Assembly (NCBI GenBank): GCA_021796155.1
Contig: JAJYOO010000174.1
Coordinates: 1-5,908 of the forward strand
Direction of reading: 5' to 3'
DNA: 5,908 nt
From: Chloroflexota bacterium
GTDB taxonomy: Bacteria > Chloroflexota > Anaerolineae > Anaerolineales > Villigracilaceae
In this document: positions 5,891 through 5,908 of the stretch, piece by piece
Layout of the letters: each line of letters begins with the position of its first letter
How positions within the stretch are numbered: the first letter of the stretch is position 1
Translations under genes and position numbers: made by a program
The notes under the pieces: generated by a model
Databases searched by the model: none
The model's input: the letters and a program-made list of their open reading frames with translations, nothing else
What the model was told of the DNA's origin: nothing

Positions 5891-5908
5891 AAAAAAAAAC
5901 ACCTCCCA
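5891..5908 (-). terminator. Probable distal half of a rho-independent terminator of an upstream gene
   Basis: Read on the minus strand the right edge begins TGGGAGGTG followed at once by nine T residues (5899-5891). A GC-containing arm with a T tract is the usual right half of an intrinsic terminator; the matching arm (CACCTCCCA) would lie just beyond the window. It would end an upstream minus-strand gene and mark the start of a new transcription unit here. Confidence 0.4.

Noticed and set aside
1..5908. CRISPR arrays, tRNA or rRNA genes, insertion sequences
   Set aside because: No spaced repeats, no cloverleaf or rRNA-like stretches, and no transposase or terminal repeats were recognised.

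Overview
The window is one side of a surface-polysaccharide (exopolysaccharide or capsule) gene cluster. Every supported gene lies on the minus strand and is transcribed from right to left. In order of transcription: a membrane-anchored Wzz-type co-polymerase with an unusual cytoplasmic GGDEF-like domain (5392-4253); a 192-base gap; a Wzy/O-antigen-ligase-family membrane polymerase (4060-2648); a Wzx-type flippase (2643-1171); a GT4 glycosyltransferase (1171-29); and the first codons of a further gene running off the left edge (20-1).

From the polymerase onward the genes are packed like a translationally coupled operon: a 4-base gap, then a 1-base TGATG overlap, then about 8-11 bases. Together they encode the core of a Wzx/Wzy-dependent pathway. 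The glycosyltransferase builds a lipid-linked repeat unit, the flippase moves it across the membrane, the polymerase joins units, and the Wzz protein sets chain length.

The most interesting element is the Wzz protein. A normal tyrosine kinase (Wzc or CpsD type) is absent from the window, and the cytoplasmic position where a kinase would sit carries a degenerate GGDEF domain. It aligns without gaps to classical diguanylate cyclases over the core, has lost the catalytic signature (NELSF in place of GGDEF) and the metal and guanine ligands, but keeps the RxxD inhibitory-site motif. This suggests a c-di-GMP-sensing (not c-di-GMP-making) chain-length regulator.

The 516 bases upstream of this gene (5393-5908) contain no convincing gene. 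They are AT-rich and hold several inverted and direct repeats, weak promoter-like pairs, an exact duplication of the ribosome-binding site, and at the right edge what looks like the distal half of a terminator for an upstream gene.

Organism: the moderate GC content, the short extracytoplasmic Wzz loop without a long coiled-coil insertion (as in monoderm co-polymerases) and the general style of the Wzz protein suggest a bacterium of the Chloroflexota (Anaerolineae-like). This is an inference from general familiarity, not a demonstrated assignment; no marker gene is present.
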